The notes under the pieces are model-generated. The model saw nothing but the letters and a program-made list of their open reading frames with translations. It was not told where the DNA came from and made no database searches. Positions 9,429-18,991 of a DNA stretch of 64,000 bases are shown here, piece after piece. Numbering within the stretch: the stretch's first letter is position 1; each line of letters starts with the position of its first letter. Origin of the DNA: Pseudoramibacter alactolyticus ATCC 23263 (GTDB lineage Bacteria; Bacillota; Clostridia; Eubacteriales; Eubacteriaceae); NCBI RefSeq assembly GCF_000185505.1, contig NZ_GL622359.1, positions 1,151,412-1,215,411 of the forward strand, given 5' to 3'. The translations under genes were made by a program, and so were the position numbers.

Positions 9429-10127
9429 TCAGCGCCATGGCCGGGCCTTGCCGTCCCAGCCGCGGTCGTGCCAATAGATCTGATCCGCTTCGTTCCATCC
9501 CCGGCGCTGCAAAAACCGCATCAGGTTAAAAAACGCCTTGGTTTTAATCCCCGGGCGCAGATGCTTATGGTTTTGTTTGATTTTTTGCGCCAGCCCGGTG
9601 ACCCTGCGGTCGATAGCCGCCTTGCGCCCGCCGTCGACCTCGGCCCATTTCGTTGCCCGCACGTTCAGGCCGAAACGGTAGGTTTTCGCCACGCCCCAAA
9701 AGAACGTGCTGTGCGCCATATCCTGCAGCGTGCTTTTCGTTCCGGCACCCGCCGCCGTGGCGATGCACACCGCCTGCTTATAAAACATCGCGGCCTCAGG
9801 CCGGTGCACCATCCACCGCCAGCCGTAATGGTCCAAAAAGGCCTTCATCGCGCCGGTCACGTGATAAACATAAACCGGGCTCGCGAGAATGATCACATCC
9901 GCCGCGTCCATCGCCGCCGTGATCGGAGCAAGCTTCTCGTAGTGCGGGCACAGCGTCTCCGAGCGCATAAAACACGCCGTGCACCCGGTGCAAAAATCGC
10001 CGAAATCCCGGGGCAGAAAAAATTCGGTGACCGCACCGTCCGTTCCGGCCAGTTTTTTGGCCAGCATCCACGCAATATGACAAGTCGACCCCCGATGGCT
10101 TTGCCCGTGGATCATTGTTATTTTCAA
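9429..10127 (-). CDS. Flavodoxin-fold NAD(P)H-dependent oxidoreductase
   Basis: The start is a TTG at 10127, chosen because GGAGGG sits seven bases upstream and the flavodoxin-fold begins there (KITMIHGQSHRGSTC). The 232-residue product has the FMN phosphate loop GQSHRGST, a CTGCTACF segment that resembles iron-sulfur flavoproteins of the NADPH-dependent FMN reductase family, and ILASPVYVYHVTGAMKAFLDH typical of that family. It probably reduces quinones or other small electron acceptors in the cytosol; the substrate is unknown. Confidence 0.82.
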   Translation of the reverse strand: MKITMIHGQSHRGSTCHIAWMLAKKLAGTDGAVTEFFLPRDFGDFCTGCTACFMRSETLCPHYEKLAPITAAMDAADVIILASPVYVYHVTGAMKAFLDHYGWRWMVHRPEAAMFYKQAVCIATAAGAGTKSTLQDMAHSTFFWGVAKTYRFGLNVRATKWAEVDGGRKAAIDRRVTGLAQKIKQNHKHLRPGIKTKAFFNLMRFLQRRGWNEADQIYWHDRGWDGKARPWR

Positions 10128-10175
10128 CGGCTTTCCCTCCTTCATCCTTGATAAACCGATGATCATGCGCCATGC

Positions 10176-10204
10176 AAAAAGGCCCTGCGCCGGGCAAGGC
10201 CTTC
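10176..10204 (-). terminator. Probable terminator after purB
   Basis: Minus-strand hairpin with GCCC/GGGC core and AAGG/CCTT flanks, followed by TTTTT (10180-10176). Confidence 0.55.
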
Positions 10205-10217
10205 AAACCATCGACCG

Positions 10218-11651
10218 TCACACTTTCAAATCCACCTCGGATAAATCGATGGCGTCCGCGTTGGCGTCCAGCACCGGCTGAACTTCCTCCGCGAGAAAAT
10301 CGGCGACCTGTTGGGGCGCCCGACCGATATAAAGCGCCGGATTGAGGATGCCGGGAACCTCCTCCGCGGTGATTCCGAAGGAGCCGTCCGCCACGATGCG
10401 CGCCATCAGATCGTTGGGCTTCCCTTCTTCTTTCACGACGGCGCCCGCCTGCATCGAAAGCACGCGAATCTTTTCGTGCAGTTCCTGACGGTCGCCCCCG
10501 CGCTTCACCCCCTCCATGATGATGTTTTCCGTCGCCATGAAGGGCAGCTCGTTCATGATGTGCTGATGAATCACCTTTGGATAAACCACCAGCCCGCCGG
10601 CCACATTGTTGGCAATGCCGATGATGGCATCCACCGCGAGAAACGCTTCCGGAATGGCGATGCGCTTGTTGGCCGAGTCGTCCAGCGTACGTTCAAACCA
10701 CTGGGTCGCCTGGGTAACGGCCGGGTTGAGGCTGTTCACCATCACGTAGCGCGCCAAAGAGCAGATGCGCTCGCTGCGCATGGGATTGCGTTTGTAGGCC
10801 ATGGCACTCGAGCCGATCTGGGTCTTTTCGAATGGTTCTTCCACTTCCTTCAGATGCTGCAGCAGCCGGACGTCTGTCGCGAACTTGGACAGACTCTGGG
10901 CGATGCCGGAGAGCACCGCCAGCACCCGGGCGTCAAATTTGCGCGGATACGTCTGGCCGGTCACGGCATACGTCTTCTCAAAACCCATTTTTTCCGCAAC
11001 CCGCTGATCGAGCTGCCTGACCTTGTCGGCATCGTTGTCGAACAAATCCATGAAGCTCGCCTGGGTCCCGGTGGTGCCCTTGGCCCCGCGCAGGCGCACC
11101 GTCGAAATCAGATATTCCAGATCCGCATAATCCATCAGAAGATCCTGCAGCCAGAGGGTGGCCCGCTTGCCCACCGTCGTCAGCTGGGCCGGCTGGAAGT
11201 GGGTGAAGCCCAAAGTCGGCAGCGATTTATAGGTATCGGCAAACCGCGCCAGCCTGGCGATGAGATTTACCAAAATCCTGCGGGTGTGCACCAACCCCTG
11301 ACGGTACTGGATGATGTCGGTGTTGTCCCCCACATAGGCCGAGGTCGCCCCGAGATGGATGATGCCCCGGGCGCCCGGGCACTGATCGCCATAGGTATGC
11401 ACATGAGCCATCACGTCGTGGCGCAGCTTCTTTTCGTATTTCGCCGCCAATGCATAGTCGATGTCGTCCACTTTGGCTTTTAATTCGGCAATCTGCTCGT
11501 CGCTGATGCGAAGGCCCAGCTCCTGCTCGGTCTCGGCCAGGGCCACCCAGAGGCGGCGCCAGGTCGAAAATTTGTTGTCGGCCGAAAAAATACGGCCGAT
11601 TTCCTCGGATGCATAACGTTCAATCAGCGGATTTTCATAAGTTGCTTTCAT
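10218..11651 (-). CDS. purB: Adenylosuccinate lyase
   Basis: A 477-residue lyase of the fumarase/aspartase superfamily. The signature [14 protein letters not shown] near residues 290-304 and [10 protein letters not shown] near 103-112 are typical of PurB. It splits adenylosuccinate and SAICAR in purine synthesis. Two ATG codons are adjacent; the second (11651) is better spaced from the AAGGAG site. It follows upp by about 20 bases and shares its promoter, a grouping of purine synthesis with pyrimidine salvage. Confidence 0.95.
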   Translation of the reverse strand: MKATYENPLIERYASEEIGRIFSADNKFSTWRRLWVALAETEQELGLRISDEQIAELKAKVDDIDYALAAKYEKKLRHDVMAHVHTYGDQCPGARGIIHLGATSAYVGDNTDIIQYRQGLVHTRRILVNLIARLARFADTYKSLPTLGFTHFQPAQLTTVGKRATLWLQDLLMDYADLEYLISTVRLRGAKGTTGTQASFMDLFDNDADKVRQLDQRVAEKMGFEKTYAVTGQTYPRKFDARVLAVLSGIAQSLSKFATDVRLLQHLKEVEEPFEKTQIGSSAMAYKRNPMRSERICSLARYVMVNSLNPAVTQATQWFERTLDDSANKRIAIPEAFLAVDAIIGIANNVAGGLVVYPKVIHQHIMNELPFMATENIIMEGVKRGGDRQELHEKIRVLSMQAGAVVKEEGKPNDLMARIVADGSFGITAEEVPGILNPALYIGRAPQQVADFLAEEVQPVLDANADAIDLSEVDLKV

Positions 11652-11673
11652 CATCGCTCCTTAAAATCAAAAA

Positions 11674-12348
11674 TCAGTCCAGCGTGCCGAAGATGCGGTC
11701 CCCCGCATCCCCAAGCCCCGGAACAATGTATTTATGCTCGTCCAGATGGCTGTCGACGGCGCAGCAGTAAATCGGCACGTCCGGATATTTGTCCGACAGG
11801 CGCGCAATGCCCTCCGGTGCCGTGAGAATTGCCGCCACCACAATATCCTCGCAGCCCTGCCGGTGCAGCAGATCGATGGTGTAGTCGATCGAGCCGCCGG
11901 TGGCCAGCATCGGATCAATAATGATGCACTTGTGCCGGTGGATATCGCTGGGAAATTTCTGATAATAGGCGATCGGCGCATGGGTCGTTTCATCCCGCTG
12001 GACGCCGACGTTCAGGATCTGCACGTCCGGATACACATCGGTAAAGCCGGAAACCATGCCGATGCCCGCCCGCAGAATCGGAACGATCGCCAAAGGCTGC
12101 TGCAAATCGATACGCTTTTGCAGCGTGCGGCACAGCGGGGTTTCGATTTCAACCGTTTTGGTCGGCAGGGTCGCCCCGATTTCATACGCGATAAAACCGC
12201 TGATTTCCTTCACGATTTCCCGGAATTTGCGATTGCCGGTCTTGGTCATGCGCAGCACGGTCAGCCGGTCGGTTACCAGCGGATTGTCGATGACGTGAAC
12301 GTTCTCCGGAAGGATGAAAGTCTTGCCGGAATCATCTGAATTTGCCAT
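11674..12348 (-). CDS. upp: Uracil phosphoribosyltransferase
   Basis: A 224-residue type I phosphoribosyltransferase. The PRPP-binding motif IIIDPMLATGGSIDYTI is near residues 126-142 and the C-terminal PGLGDAGDRIFGT is the uracil-binding end typical of Upp. It makes UMP from uracil and PRPP. The start is the ATG at 12348, with GGAGG seven bases upstream, instead of an earlier in-frame ATG at 12360 that contains that site. First gene of an upp-purB transcript. Confidence 0.94.
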   Translation of the reverse strand: MANSDDSGKTFILPENVHVIDNPLVTDRLTVLRMTKTGNRKFREIVKEISGFIAYEIGATLPTKTVEIETPLCRTLQKRIDLQQPLAIVPILRAGIGMVSGFTDVYPDVQILNVGVQRDETTHAPIAYYQKFPSDIHRHKCIIIDPMLATGGSIDYTIDLLHRQGCEDIVVAAILTAPEGIARLSDKYPDVPIYCCAVDSHLDEHKYIVPGLGDAGDRIFGTLD

Positions 12349-12388
12349 AAACGCCTCCATTTCGAATTCTTGAATGCATTTTCTAATT

Positions 12389-12418
12389 ATTATACTCGGG
12401 ATATCGGCCGCATTGCAA
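12389..12418 (-). promoter_or_regulatory. Promoter of upp-purB
   Basis: Minus-strand TTGCAA (12418-12413), 18-base spacer, TATAAT (12394-12389). Confidence 0.7.
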
Positions 12419-12425
12419 CCGCCTT

Positions 12426-13634
12426 TTATCTTCCAGCGGCAAACCCGTTCAAAAACGCTTCAATGCGGTCAAAGCCCTTGTCGATGGTCGCGCGGTCCAC
12501 CGTATAGGCAAAGCGCACAAAGCCGTCGGCGCCGAACGCCTCCCCGGGAATCGTCACCACCTGCTTCGCCTCGAGCAGCTGCATCGAAAAGGCGGTGGCC
12601 GTTTCAAAGGGTGTGGCCGGATCGGCCAACAGCGGGCGCACGTCCACAAAAATATAAAAGGTGCCGTCCGGCGGCAGGTAGGAAAGCCCCAGCGCGTCCA
12701 GCCGGGCCGTCATGGTTTTGCGGCGCGCCGCGTATTCGGCGATCATCGGCGCGATCCTGCCCGCCCGCCCCCGCAGCGCCGCAATCCCCGCATGTTGGGA
12801 GATGGTGGACGGATGGGAGAGGGTGTGCCCCTGGATTTTGTTCATCCCGGCGGCAATCCAGGCCGGCGCCGCCGCCCAGCCCAGCCGCCAGCCGGTCATC
12901 GCGAAGGTTTTGCTAAAGCCGTTGACGACAATCGTCCGCGCTTTAATCGCCTCGCCCAACGCGGCGATGCTCACCGCCGCCGCATCGGGATCATACACAA
13001 AGGCTTCATAAATCTCGTCGGAGATCACCACGAGATCCTCCGCCACAATCACCTCCGCCAGCGCTGTTAGCTCCTCTTTGCGGTACACCTGACCGGTGGG
13101 ATTCACCGGCGTGTTGAGCATAACGACCTTGGTTCGCCCGGTCACCGCTGCCGCGAGCGCCTGCGCCGTCATTTTAAAACCGTCTGCCGGATCGGTGTCC
13201 ACAATCACCGGAACGCCTCCGGCGAGTTTAACCATTTCGGTGTAGCTCACCCAATAGGGCCGGGGTATGATGACCTCGTCCCCCGGATCAAGCAAAGTCT
13301 GCAGACTCACCGCCAGCGCACTTTTCGCACCGCTGGTCACCACGATGTTTGCCGGCGTGTAATGCAGGTGATTTTCTCCTTCAAGCTTGTCGCAGATGGC
13401 TTCCCGCAGGGCATAAACCCCGGCCACCGCGTCGTATTTGGTATAGCCCGCATCGATGGCAGCCTTGGCCCCATCACCGATATAAGCGGGCGTGTCAAAA
13501 TCCGGCTCGCCGGTGCCGAAGCGCACCACATCCGCGCCGGCGTCGGTCAGCGCCGCGGCCTTTTCAGCCAGGGCCAGCGTCAGCGAATCGCTGCAGCGGT
13601 CAATCTTTTCGGAACATTTTAATCGGGTGGTCAT
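12426..13634 (-). CDS. Class I/II PLP aminotransferase (aspartate aminotransferase type)
   Basis: A 402-residue fold-type I aminotransferase. The PLP lysine is K242 in VVNGFSKTFAMTGWRLGWA; NTPVNPTG (near 174-181) and SDEIYEAF (near 205-212) bind PLP. The sequence fits the Ib subgroup that converts aspartate and 2-oxoglutarate, but aromatic or other substrates cannot be excluded. Its ATG overlaps the stop of ymdB by four bases (ATGA), so translation is coupled. Confidence 0.9.
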   Translation of the reverse strand: MTTRLKCSEKIDRCSDSLTLALAEKAAALTDAGADVVRFGTGEPDFDTPAYIGDGAKAAIDAGYTKYDAVAGVYALREAICDKLEGENHLHYTPANIVVTSGAKSALAVSLQTLLDPGDEVIIPRPYWVSYTEMVKLAGGVPVIVDTDPADGFKMTAQALAAAVTGRTKVVMLNTPVNPTGQVYRKEELTALAEVIVAEDLVVISDEIYEAFVYDPDAAAVSIAALGEAIKARTIVVNGFSKTFAMTGWRLGWAAAPAWIAAGMNKIQGHTLSHPSTISQHAGIAALRGRAGRIAPMIAEYAARRKTMTARLDALGLSYLPPDGTFYIFVDVRPLLADPATPFETATAFSMQLLEAKQVVTIPGEAFGADGFVRFAYTVDRATIDKGFDRIEAFLNGFAAGR

Positions 13635-14437
13635 GCTTTCGCCTTTCTTTCGTCGTCTTCGTAAATTTCGTAAATGCGTTCGATGCGGCTTGCCCGGCCG
13701 GTGACCGAATCCACGTCGATCACCACACCGCCGAGCTGCCAGGGTTTTTCCTTCTCGACTTCGTAGCGCGCCGGCATTTTAGCGATCATCTGGTGCAGAA
13801 TGATGTCTTTTTTCACGCCGATCACCCCGTTTAACGGACCGGTCATGCCCAGATCGGTGATATAAGCCGTGCCGCCGGGCAAAACCCGCGCGTCCGCCGT
13901 CTGCACATGGGTGTGGGTGCCGACCACCGCGCTCGCTTTTCCGTCGAGGTAATAACCCATGGCGATCTTTTCGCTGGTAGTCTCCGCGTGAAAATCCACC
14001 AGAAAAATATCGCTGTTCGCCCGGATTTCGGCCATCGCGGCGTCAATGGCCGCAAAGGGCGAGTCCAGCGCCTCCATAAAGGTCTGCCCCGACGCGTTGA
14101 GCACGCAGGCCCGCACCCCGTCCCAGTCGTAAAAGGCGTAGCCCCGGCCCGGCGCGTTCTTCGGATAATTCAGCGGCCGCACAATCTGCGGATAGCCGCC
14201 GATATAATCCGCGGTCTCCCGCTGCTTCCACACATGGTTGCCCATGGTCAGCACGTCGATGTCCAGGGCGAGCAGCTGCCTGGCGTTTTTTTCCGTCAGG
14301 CCGTTGCCGCCGGAGGCGTTCTCGCCGTTGACTACGACTCGGTCCGCCCGAAAACGTTTCTTCAAATCGGCCAGATGCTCGCGAAGAACCGTTCGGCCCG
14401 GTCGCCCCACCACATCGCCGATCATCATAATTCTCAT
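13631..14437 (-). CDS. ymdB: YmdB-type metallophosphoesterase
   Basis: A 268-residue protein of the TIGR00282/YmdB family. Metal ligands appear in order: GDVVGRPGR (near 7-15), NGENASGGNG (38-47), MGNHVWKQ (65-72), DFHAE (near 148) and VGTHTHVQTAD (near 172-182). In Bacillus YmdB is a cyclic-nucleotide phosphodiesterase that affects biofilm and motility gene choice. As in many Firmicutes it lies directly after rny; a terminator separates the two. Confidence 0.93.
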   Translation of the reverse strand: MRIMMIGDVVGRPGRTVLREHLADLKKRFRADRVVVNGENASGGNGLTEKNARQLLALDIDVLTMGNHVWKQRETADYIGGYPQIVRPLNYPKNAPGRGYAFYDWDGVRACVLNASGQTFMEALDSPFAAIDAAMAEIRANSDIFLVDFHAETTSEKIAMGYYLDGKASAVVGTHTHVQTADARVLPGGTAYITDLGMTGPLNGVIGVKKDIILHQMIAKMPARYEVEKEKPWQLGGVVIDVDSVTGRASRIERIYEIYEDDERKAKA

Positions 14438-14457
14438 GCACTTCTCCTCGTCTTATC

Positions 14458-14481
14458 AAAAAAGGAAGGGTCTCCCCTTCC
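14458..14481 (-). terminator. Terminator between rny and ymdB
   Basis: Minus-strand GGAAGGG-GAGA-CCCTTCC followed by six T. It should limit read-through into ymdB and the aminotransferase. Confidence 0.8.
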
Positions 14482-14491
14482 TCGTTGCAAT

Positions 14492-16024
14492 TTATTTAGC
14501 GTAATCCACCGCGCGGATTTCCCGGATCAGGTTGACCTTGACGTTGCCGGGATATTCCATTTCAGACTCGATCTTCTTGGCGATATCCTTGGCCAAAAGA
14601 TTCATCCCCTCGTCGTTGACATCTTCCGGCTTCACCATGACCCGCACCTCGCGGCCGGCCTGAATGGCAAAGGACTTCTCGACGCCTTCAAAGGAAGTCG
14701 CGATCTTTTCGAGGTCCTGCAGCCGCTGCACATAGGAGCCCAGGGTTTCTCTGCGGGCGCCCGGTCTTGCCGCCGAGATGGCGTCGGCCGCCTGCACCAG
14801 CACGGCCTCGATGGTCTGTGCCTCCACATCGCCGTGGTGCGCTTCCACCGCGTGAATCACGGCCTTGCTTTCTTTATGCTTTTTCAGCACGTTCACGCCG
14901 ATTTCCACGTGATTGCCTTCGACTTCGTGGTCGATGGATTTGCCGATGTCGTGAAGCAGGCCGGCGCGCTTGGCGATTTTCACGTTGGCGTCGAGCTCTG
15001 CGGCCATCATGCCTGCGAGATAGGACACTTCGACGGAATGCCTGAGCACGTTCTGGCCGTAGCTGGTTCGGAATTTAAGCCGGCCCAGCAGCCTGACAAT
15101 TTCCGGATGCACGTTGTGAATCCCGGTGTCAAAGCAGGCCCGTTCGCCCACCTCTTTAATCTGGGCATCCAATTCCTTGCGGCATTTATTCACGACTTCT
15201 TCGATGCGGGCCGGGTGGATGCGCCCGTCGACAATCAGCCGTTCAAGCGCCATGCGGGCCACTTCCCGGCGAATCGGATCGAAGCCGGAGAGCACCACCG
15301 CTTCCGGCGTGTCGTCAATGATCAGATCGATCCCCGTCATCTTTTCGAGGGCACGGATGTTGCGGCCCTCCCGGCCGATGATGCGCCCCTTCATTTCGTC
15401 GCTGGGCAGATTGACGACGGAAACCGTCGATTCCGCCACATGATCCGCCGCGTAACGCTGGATGGACTGAGCGACAATTTCGTTGGCTCTTTTATTGGCG
15501 TCGGCTTTGGCCTCGTCCTCGATGCGCTTGGCAAGAACCGCCGCGTCGGCCCGGGCTTCCCGGCTGACCTCTTCCATCAGCACATCCCTGGCTTCGTCCC
15601 GGGACATGCCGGCCACCCGTTCGAGCTCCGCCATTTTTTCGTCCATCATGCCGGCGAGCTTTTTCTGCTTCTGATCGAGCTCTTTGCCGCGTCGGTCGAG
15701 CTTTTCCCGGCTTTTGTCTAAACTGGCATTTTTCCGATCCAGGTTTTCTTCTTTTTTCATCAGGCGATTTTCCATTTTCTGGAGCTCGCTGCGGCGTTCG
15801 CGATTCTCCGCTTCGTGGGTTTCCTTGATCTGAATCACTTCTTCTTTCGCATTGAACAGCATTTCTTTTTTCTGGGTTTCGCCTTCTCTAACCGCGTCTT
15901 CGACAATGCGCTTGGCCTCAGCCTCTGCCGAGCCGAGCTTGGCCTCCGACGTCATTTTTCGAATCATATAACCGGCGATCAGGGCAATCACAATGCCGAC
16001 CGCCAAAATGATATTCACGATCAT
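14492..16024 (-). CDS. rny: Ribonuclease Y
   Basis: A 510-residue protein with the full RNase Y plan: an N-terminal membrane anchor (residues 3-21), a long charged coiled coil (about 30-190), a KH domain with [17 protein letters not shown] (near 211-227) and an HD domain with [12 protein letters not shown] (near 357-368). RNase Y starts mRNA decay at the membrane. AGGAGGTGG precedes the ATG. Confidence 0.97.
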   Translation of the reverse strand: MIVNIILAVGIVIALIAGYMIRKMTSEAKLGSAEAEAKRIVEDAVREGETQKKEMLFNAKEEVIQIKETHEAENRERRSELQKMENRLMKKEENLDRKNASLDKSREKLDRRGKELDQKQKKLAGMMDEKMAELERVAGMSRDEARDVLMEEVSREARADAAVLAKRIEDEAKADANKRANEIVAQSIQRYAADHVAESTVSVVNLPSDEMKGRIIGREGRNIRALEKMTGIDLIIDDTPEAVVLSGFDPIRREVARMALERLIVDGRIHPARIEEVVNKCRKELDAQIKEVGERACFDTGIHNVHPEIVRLLGRLKFRTSYGQNVLRHSVEVSYLAGMMAAELDANVKIAKRAGLLHDIGKSIDHEVEGNHVEIGVNVLKKHKESKAVIHAVEAHHGDVEAQTIEAVLVQAADAISAARPGARRETLGSYVQRLQDLEKIATSFEGVEKSFAIQAGREVRVMVKPEDVNDEGMNLLAKDIAKKIESEMEYPGNVKVNLIREIRAVDYAK

Positions 16025-16096
16025 TGGTCGATGCCACCTCCTGTATTAAATTTTGTGTTGATTTATGCATTGATTTTTTTACACAACTTCTGTTTT

Positions 16097-16125
16097 ATTT
16101 TACCCTTAAATGTTGCAAAGGTCAA
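16097..16125 (-). promoter_or_regulatory. Promoter of rny
   Basis: Minus-strand TTGACC (16125-16120), 17 bases, TAAAAT (16102-16097). The rest of 16126-16336 is GC-rich and shows no gene. Confidence 0.8.
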
Positions 16126-16336
16126 TAAAAGCAGCGGCGCCGGCGAAAACTTTTCCATATGTTTTGCGCGATGTTTTGCGCGCAGGCACACCGCGGTTTT
16201 CGGCCGGTGAGCCGTCGGGCACATTGGCATTCGGCCGGCACTCGGCGCGCGCCCTGAGCGCCGGCGGCGGGTAAAACTCTTTTCTTAAACGGTCATTTTT
16301 CCTGCGGCCATTTTTCTTGAATCATCCCGGCGCCGC

Positions 16337-16365
16337 TTGCAAACGGCCGGGGCTTCTGATAGAAT
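16337..16365 (+). promoter_or_regulatory. Promoter of the EamA transporter gene
   Basis: TTGCAA (16337-16342), 17 bases, TAGAAT (16360-16365). Confidence 0.65.
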
Positions 16366-16450
16366 AATCAGCGTTTTAGCCGGCGGCCTCTGCGCCGCTG
16401 CCCACGACCCCTCGTGATTTCACACCCCTTTCGAAAGAAGATGATTAACC

Positions 16451-17368
16451 ATGTTGTTTCAGCGCTTCACCGCGCGCATCCGACAAAATGAACACGCGCT
16501 CGGCATCATTTATATTGTCGCTTCTGCTTTCTGCTTTTCACTGATGAGCTTTTTTATCCGCCGCGCCGGCAATCTGCCCACCATGCAAAAGGCCTTTTTC
16601 CGCAATTTCGTCGCTCTGCTTGTGGCCACGATCATGCTTTTGCGCACCCCGGAAAAATTTCACATGCAAAAGGGCAGCGCCCCCGATCTGCTCATGCGCG
16701 CGTTATTTGGCACCTGCGGCCTGATCGCCAATTTCTACGCCATCGACCGGCTCGGCCTCGCCGATGCGAACGTGCTCAACAAGATGGCGCCGTTCTTCGC
16801 CATCCTCGCCTCGGCCCTCATCCTGAACGAAAAGCCCAACCGCATCGAGATCTTCTCGGTGATCATCGCCTTTACGGGTGCGCTTTTCGTGGTCAAGCCC
16901 ACCGCGGGTCTGGCGAGCCTGCCGGCCCTGATCGGACTTTTCGGCGGCTTCGGCGCCGGCACCGCCTACACCTTTGTGCGCAAGCTCGGCATGCACGGCG
17001 AGCGCGGCCCGCTGATCGTCTTTTGCTTTTCGGCCTTTTCGGTGCTGATATGCACCCCGACGATCATTTTTCACTATGTGCCCATGACCCCGGGTCAGCT
17101 GGGCACTCTGCTGATCGGCGGGATCGCGGCGGCCGGCGGTCAGCTGACCGTCACCGCGGCCTACACCCACGCGCCGGCCCGGGAAATCTCAGTTTTTGAC
17201 TATGCGCAGGTGCTTTTCGCCGCTCTTTGGGGATTTCTCTTTTTCGGGGAAGTCTCCGATATTTACAGCATCATTGGCTACGTGCTGATCATCGGCACCG
17301 CAGTCGCCAAATGGCTTGTCGCCGTCCATTTGGCGCCGCAAAAAAAAGCGCAGCAAAAAACGGCGTAA
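16451..17368 (+). CDS. EamA/DMT family transporter
   Basis: A 305-residue membrane protein with ten predicted helices in two repeats (first about 18-145, second about 155-290), as in the drug/metabolite transporter superfamily. The segment YAIDRLGLADANVLNKMAP is typical of the first EamA domain. Substrate unknown; such carriers move amino acids, nucleotides or other small metabolites across the cell membrane. It ends with a Lys/Gln-rich tail and its own terminator. Confidence 0.88.
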   Translation: MLFQRFTARIRQNEHALGIIYIVASAFCFSLMSFFIRRAGNLPTMQKAFFRNFVALLVATIMLLRTPEKFHMQKGSAPDLLMRALFGTCGLIANFYAIDRLGLADANVLNKMAPFFAILASALILNEKPNRIEIFSVIIAFTGALFVVKPTAGLASLPALIGLFGGFGAGTAYTFVRKLGMHGERGPLIVFCFSAFSVLICTPTIIFHYVPMTPGQLGTLLIGGIAAAGGQLTVTAAYTHAPAREISVFDYAQVLFAALWGFLFFGEVSDIYSIIGYVLIIGTAVAKWLVAVHLAPQKKAQQKTA

Positions 17369-17375
17369 CCGCTTG

Positions 17376-17396
17376 GGGGCTTCGGCCCCTTTTTTG
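17376..17396 (+). terminator. Terminator after the EamA gene
   Basis: GGGGC-TTCG-GCCCC hairpin with a stable TTCG loop, followed by six T. Confidence 0.8.
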
Positions 17397-17421
17397 TTAC
17401 GCCGCCGAATGGAGGTTGCTT

Positions 17422-18069
17422 ATGACTTTGTTATCCCAATGCGTTGCAAATTATACCGCCCTGACCGCCCAAAATCACCAAATTGCCGTCGCCGCGGTGA
17501 ACACGATCGTTTTTCTCGCGGGATTCGTCGGCTTCGGGCTGCTGATCCGGCTCGTCGCCGACGGCCTCACGGCGCTTCTCGGTCTGGCCATCGGCCGCGC
17601 ACCGGCTTTTACCGTCCGCAACTATCTCACCTATCCAGGCGTTGTCCACCACGAGCTGGCCCACGCCCTGTTCGCCTGGATCGCCGGCGCCCGCGTCGAA
17701 CGCATCACCCTGCGCCCCGCCGGCGACACGCTGGGCTCTGTGCAGTTCACGCCCCGGGGCGCCGCGCTTCGCCAATCGCTGCAGCTCACCCTGTCGGCCA
17801 TTGCACCGGTGGTTTGCGGCACATTAACGCTCACTCTCTTGATGCCGCGGCTGCTCCCCTGGTGTCAGACGCTTTGGCAGCGCGCGCTCTGGGGCTATTT
17901 TGCCGTATCGGTCTTCTTTCACATGGATTTAAGCCCTCAGGATGTCCGCGTCGCGCTGCGGGGGCTGCCGCTTTGCGCGCTTTTGTTTTTTCTCATCACG
18001 CTGGCGCTGCTGCTTTTCGGCATCAACGATCTGACACTGATCCTTTCGGCGCTTCAGACAGGCTTTTAA
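17422..18069 (+). CDS. Putative M50-like membrane metallopeptidase
   Basis: A 215-residue membrane protein starting at the ATG at 17422 behind GGAGG. Residues near 73-78 read HHELAH, a zinc-binding HExxH-type motif within VVHHELAHALFAWIAGA; membrane segments flank it. This layout is seen in site-2-protease (M50)-like and related proteins, but I do not see a clear second metal motif (NxxPxxxxDG), so activity is uncertain. Its last 47 bases overlap the convergent thioesterase gene. Confidence 0.6.
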   Translation: MTLLSQCVANYTALTAQNHQIAVAAVNTIVFLAGFVGFGLLIRLVADGLTALLGLAIGRAPAFTVRNYLTYPGVVHHELAHALFAWIAGARVERITLRPAGDTLGSVQFTPRGAALRQSLQLTLSAIAPVVCGTLTLTLLMPRLLPWCQTLWQRALWGYFAVSVFFHMDLSPQDVRVALRGLPLCALLFFLITLALLLFGINDLTLILSALQTGF

Positions 18070-18478
18070 GCAGGGCGTAAAAATCCGGCGCCGCCCGGTC
18101 GAGACGCACCGGCCGCCCCTCGGCGTCCACAAAACAATGCTCTGTCTCCCCGGCGAATACCCGGTGGCCATTGGCCGCCTTCACCACGTCATAGCGCAGC
18201 CAAAAGCGCAGGCCCTTCAGCCGCGACAGCCGCACGGTGATCGCCACCTCGTCGGGAAACGTCGTGCTCTCTTTGTATTCTCCGCTTAACGCCAGCACCG
18301 GCGCGTCGAGCCCCGCTGCTGTCAGTCTGTCATAGGGCCAGCCCAGCTGGGCCAGCCAATCGATGCGGGCTTCCTCCAGCCAGCGCACAACATTCGCGTG
18401 GTGGGTGATGCCCATGCCGTCCGTTTCGTAATAATGCACCCGCCGGCGGTAGGCCTTCATTTCGCGTTCCACCCTCAT
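18023..18478 (-). CDS. Acyl-CoA thioesterase, 4HBT (YbgC-like) family
   Basis: A 151-residue hot-dog protein. The motif YETDGMGITHHANVVRWLEEAR near residues 17-38 carries the Asp and the HxxN of the 4-hydroxybenzoyl-CoA thioesterase family. It hydrolyses acyl-CoA esters in the cytosol; the chain is unknown. Its start overlaps the stop of the upstream gene by four bases (ATGA); a second ATG at 18460 is also possible. Confidence 0.85.
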   Translation of the reverse strand: MRVEREMKAYRRRVHYYETDGMGITHHANVVRWLEEARIDWLAQLGWPYDRLTAAGLDAPVLALSGEYKESTTFPDEVAITVRLSRLKGLRFWLRYDVVKAANGHRVFAGETEHCFVDAEGRPVRLDRAAPDFYALLKSLSEAPKGSVSDR

Positions 18479-18990
18479 GATTTCACCGCCAAACGCTGAC
18501 GGCTGTCGTAGCCTGCCCTTTTAAATTCAGAGAACAGCAGCTCGGCCTGCGCCAATCGGATCTCCAGCAGATACAGGGGCGTCGGCAATGCTTTAAGCGC
18601 CGCCTCATCGATGCCCCGCACAGCACAAAGCGCTTGATAGGTCGCCGTATTCGGGGCGATCACCGATGCCGTCCCCGCAATCTGCACGCCGGCGAGCCTG
18701 TTCATGCCGGCATCCGGCTCGTACACCGCCGCCGCCACCTTAGCATTATGCGCCAGGCCGTCAAATTTGTGACCGCCTTCTGTAAAAATATAAATTTTGC
18801 CTTCATGCCAAAGGTATTCAAGCGGCGTGCATCGAAGCCGATCGCCGCTTCCCGTAGCCAGTGCCAACGTTTGATGCGCCGCTAAAAACGCATCCAATTT
18901 CGCTTCGAGCGCAGCTCGGGGCATTTTTTGTTCCGGCGGCGCTGCCGCGGCTTTTTCATCCCAAAAACGGGCTGCCCTTTCAAAATCCAT
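18475..18990 (-). CDS. Pyridoxamine 5'-phosphate oxidase-like flavin protein
   Basis: A 171-residue protein starting at the ATG at 18990 with AGAGGTG upstream; earlier in-frame starts lie inside the preceding gene. The barrel strands TLALATG, RCTPLEYLWHEGKIYIFTEGG and VAAAVYEP resemble the split-barrel FMN-binding PNPOx family (HugZ/Pnp-like). Function unknown; members bind FMN, F420 or heme. It lies between an AMMECR1 protein and a thioesterase, closely spaced in one direction. Confidence 0.7.
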   Translation of the reverse strand: MDFERAARFWDEKAAAAPPEQKMPRAALEAKLDAFLAAHQTLALATGSGDRLRCTPLEYLWHEGKIYIFTEGGHKFDGLAHNAKVAAAVYEPDAGMNRLAGVQIAGTASVIAPNTATYQALCAVRGIDEAALKALPTPLYLLEIRLAQAELLFSEFKRAGYDSRQRLAVKS

Positions 18991-18991
18991 C

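Noticed and set aside
13907-15721. A 604-codon plus-strand open frame
   Set aside because: It lies opposite rny and ymdB, both with full motifs; its translation has no family features. It is a GC-rich shadow frame.
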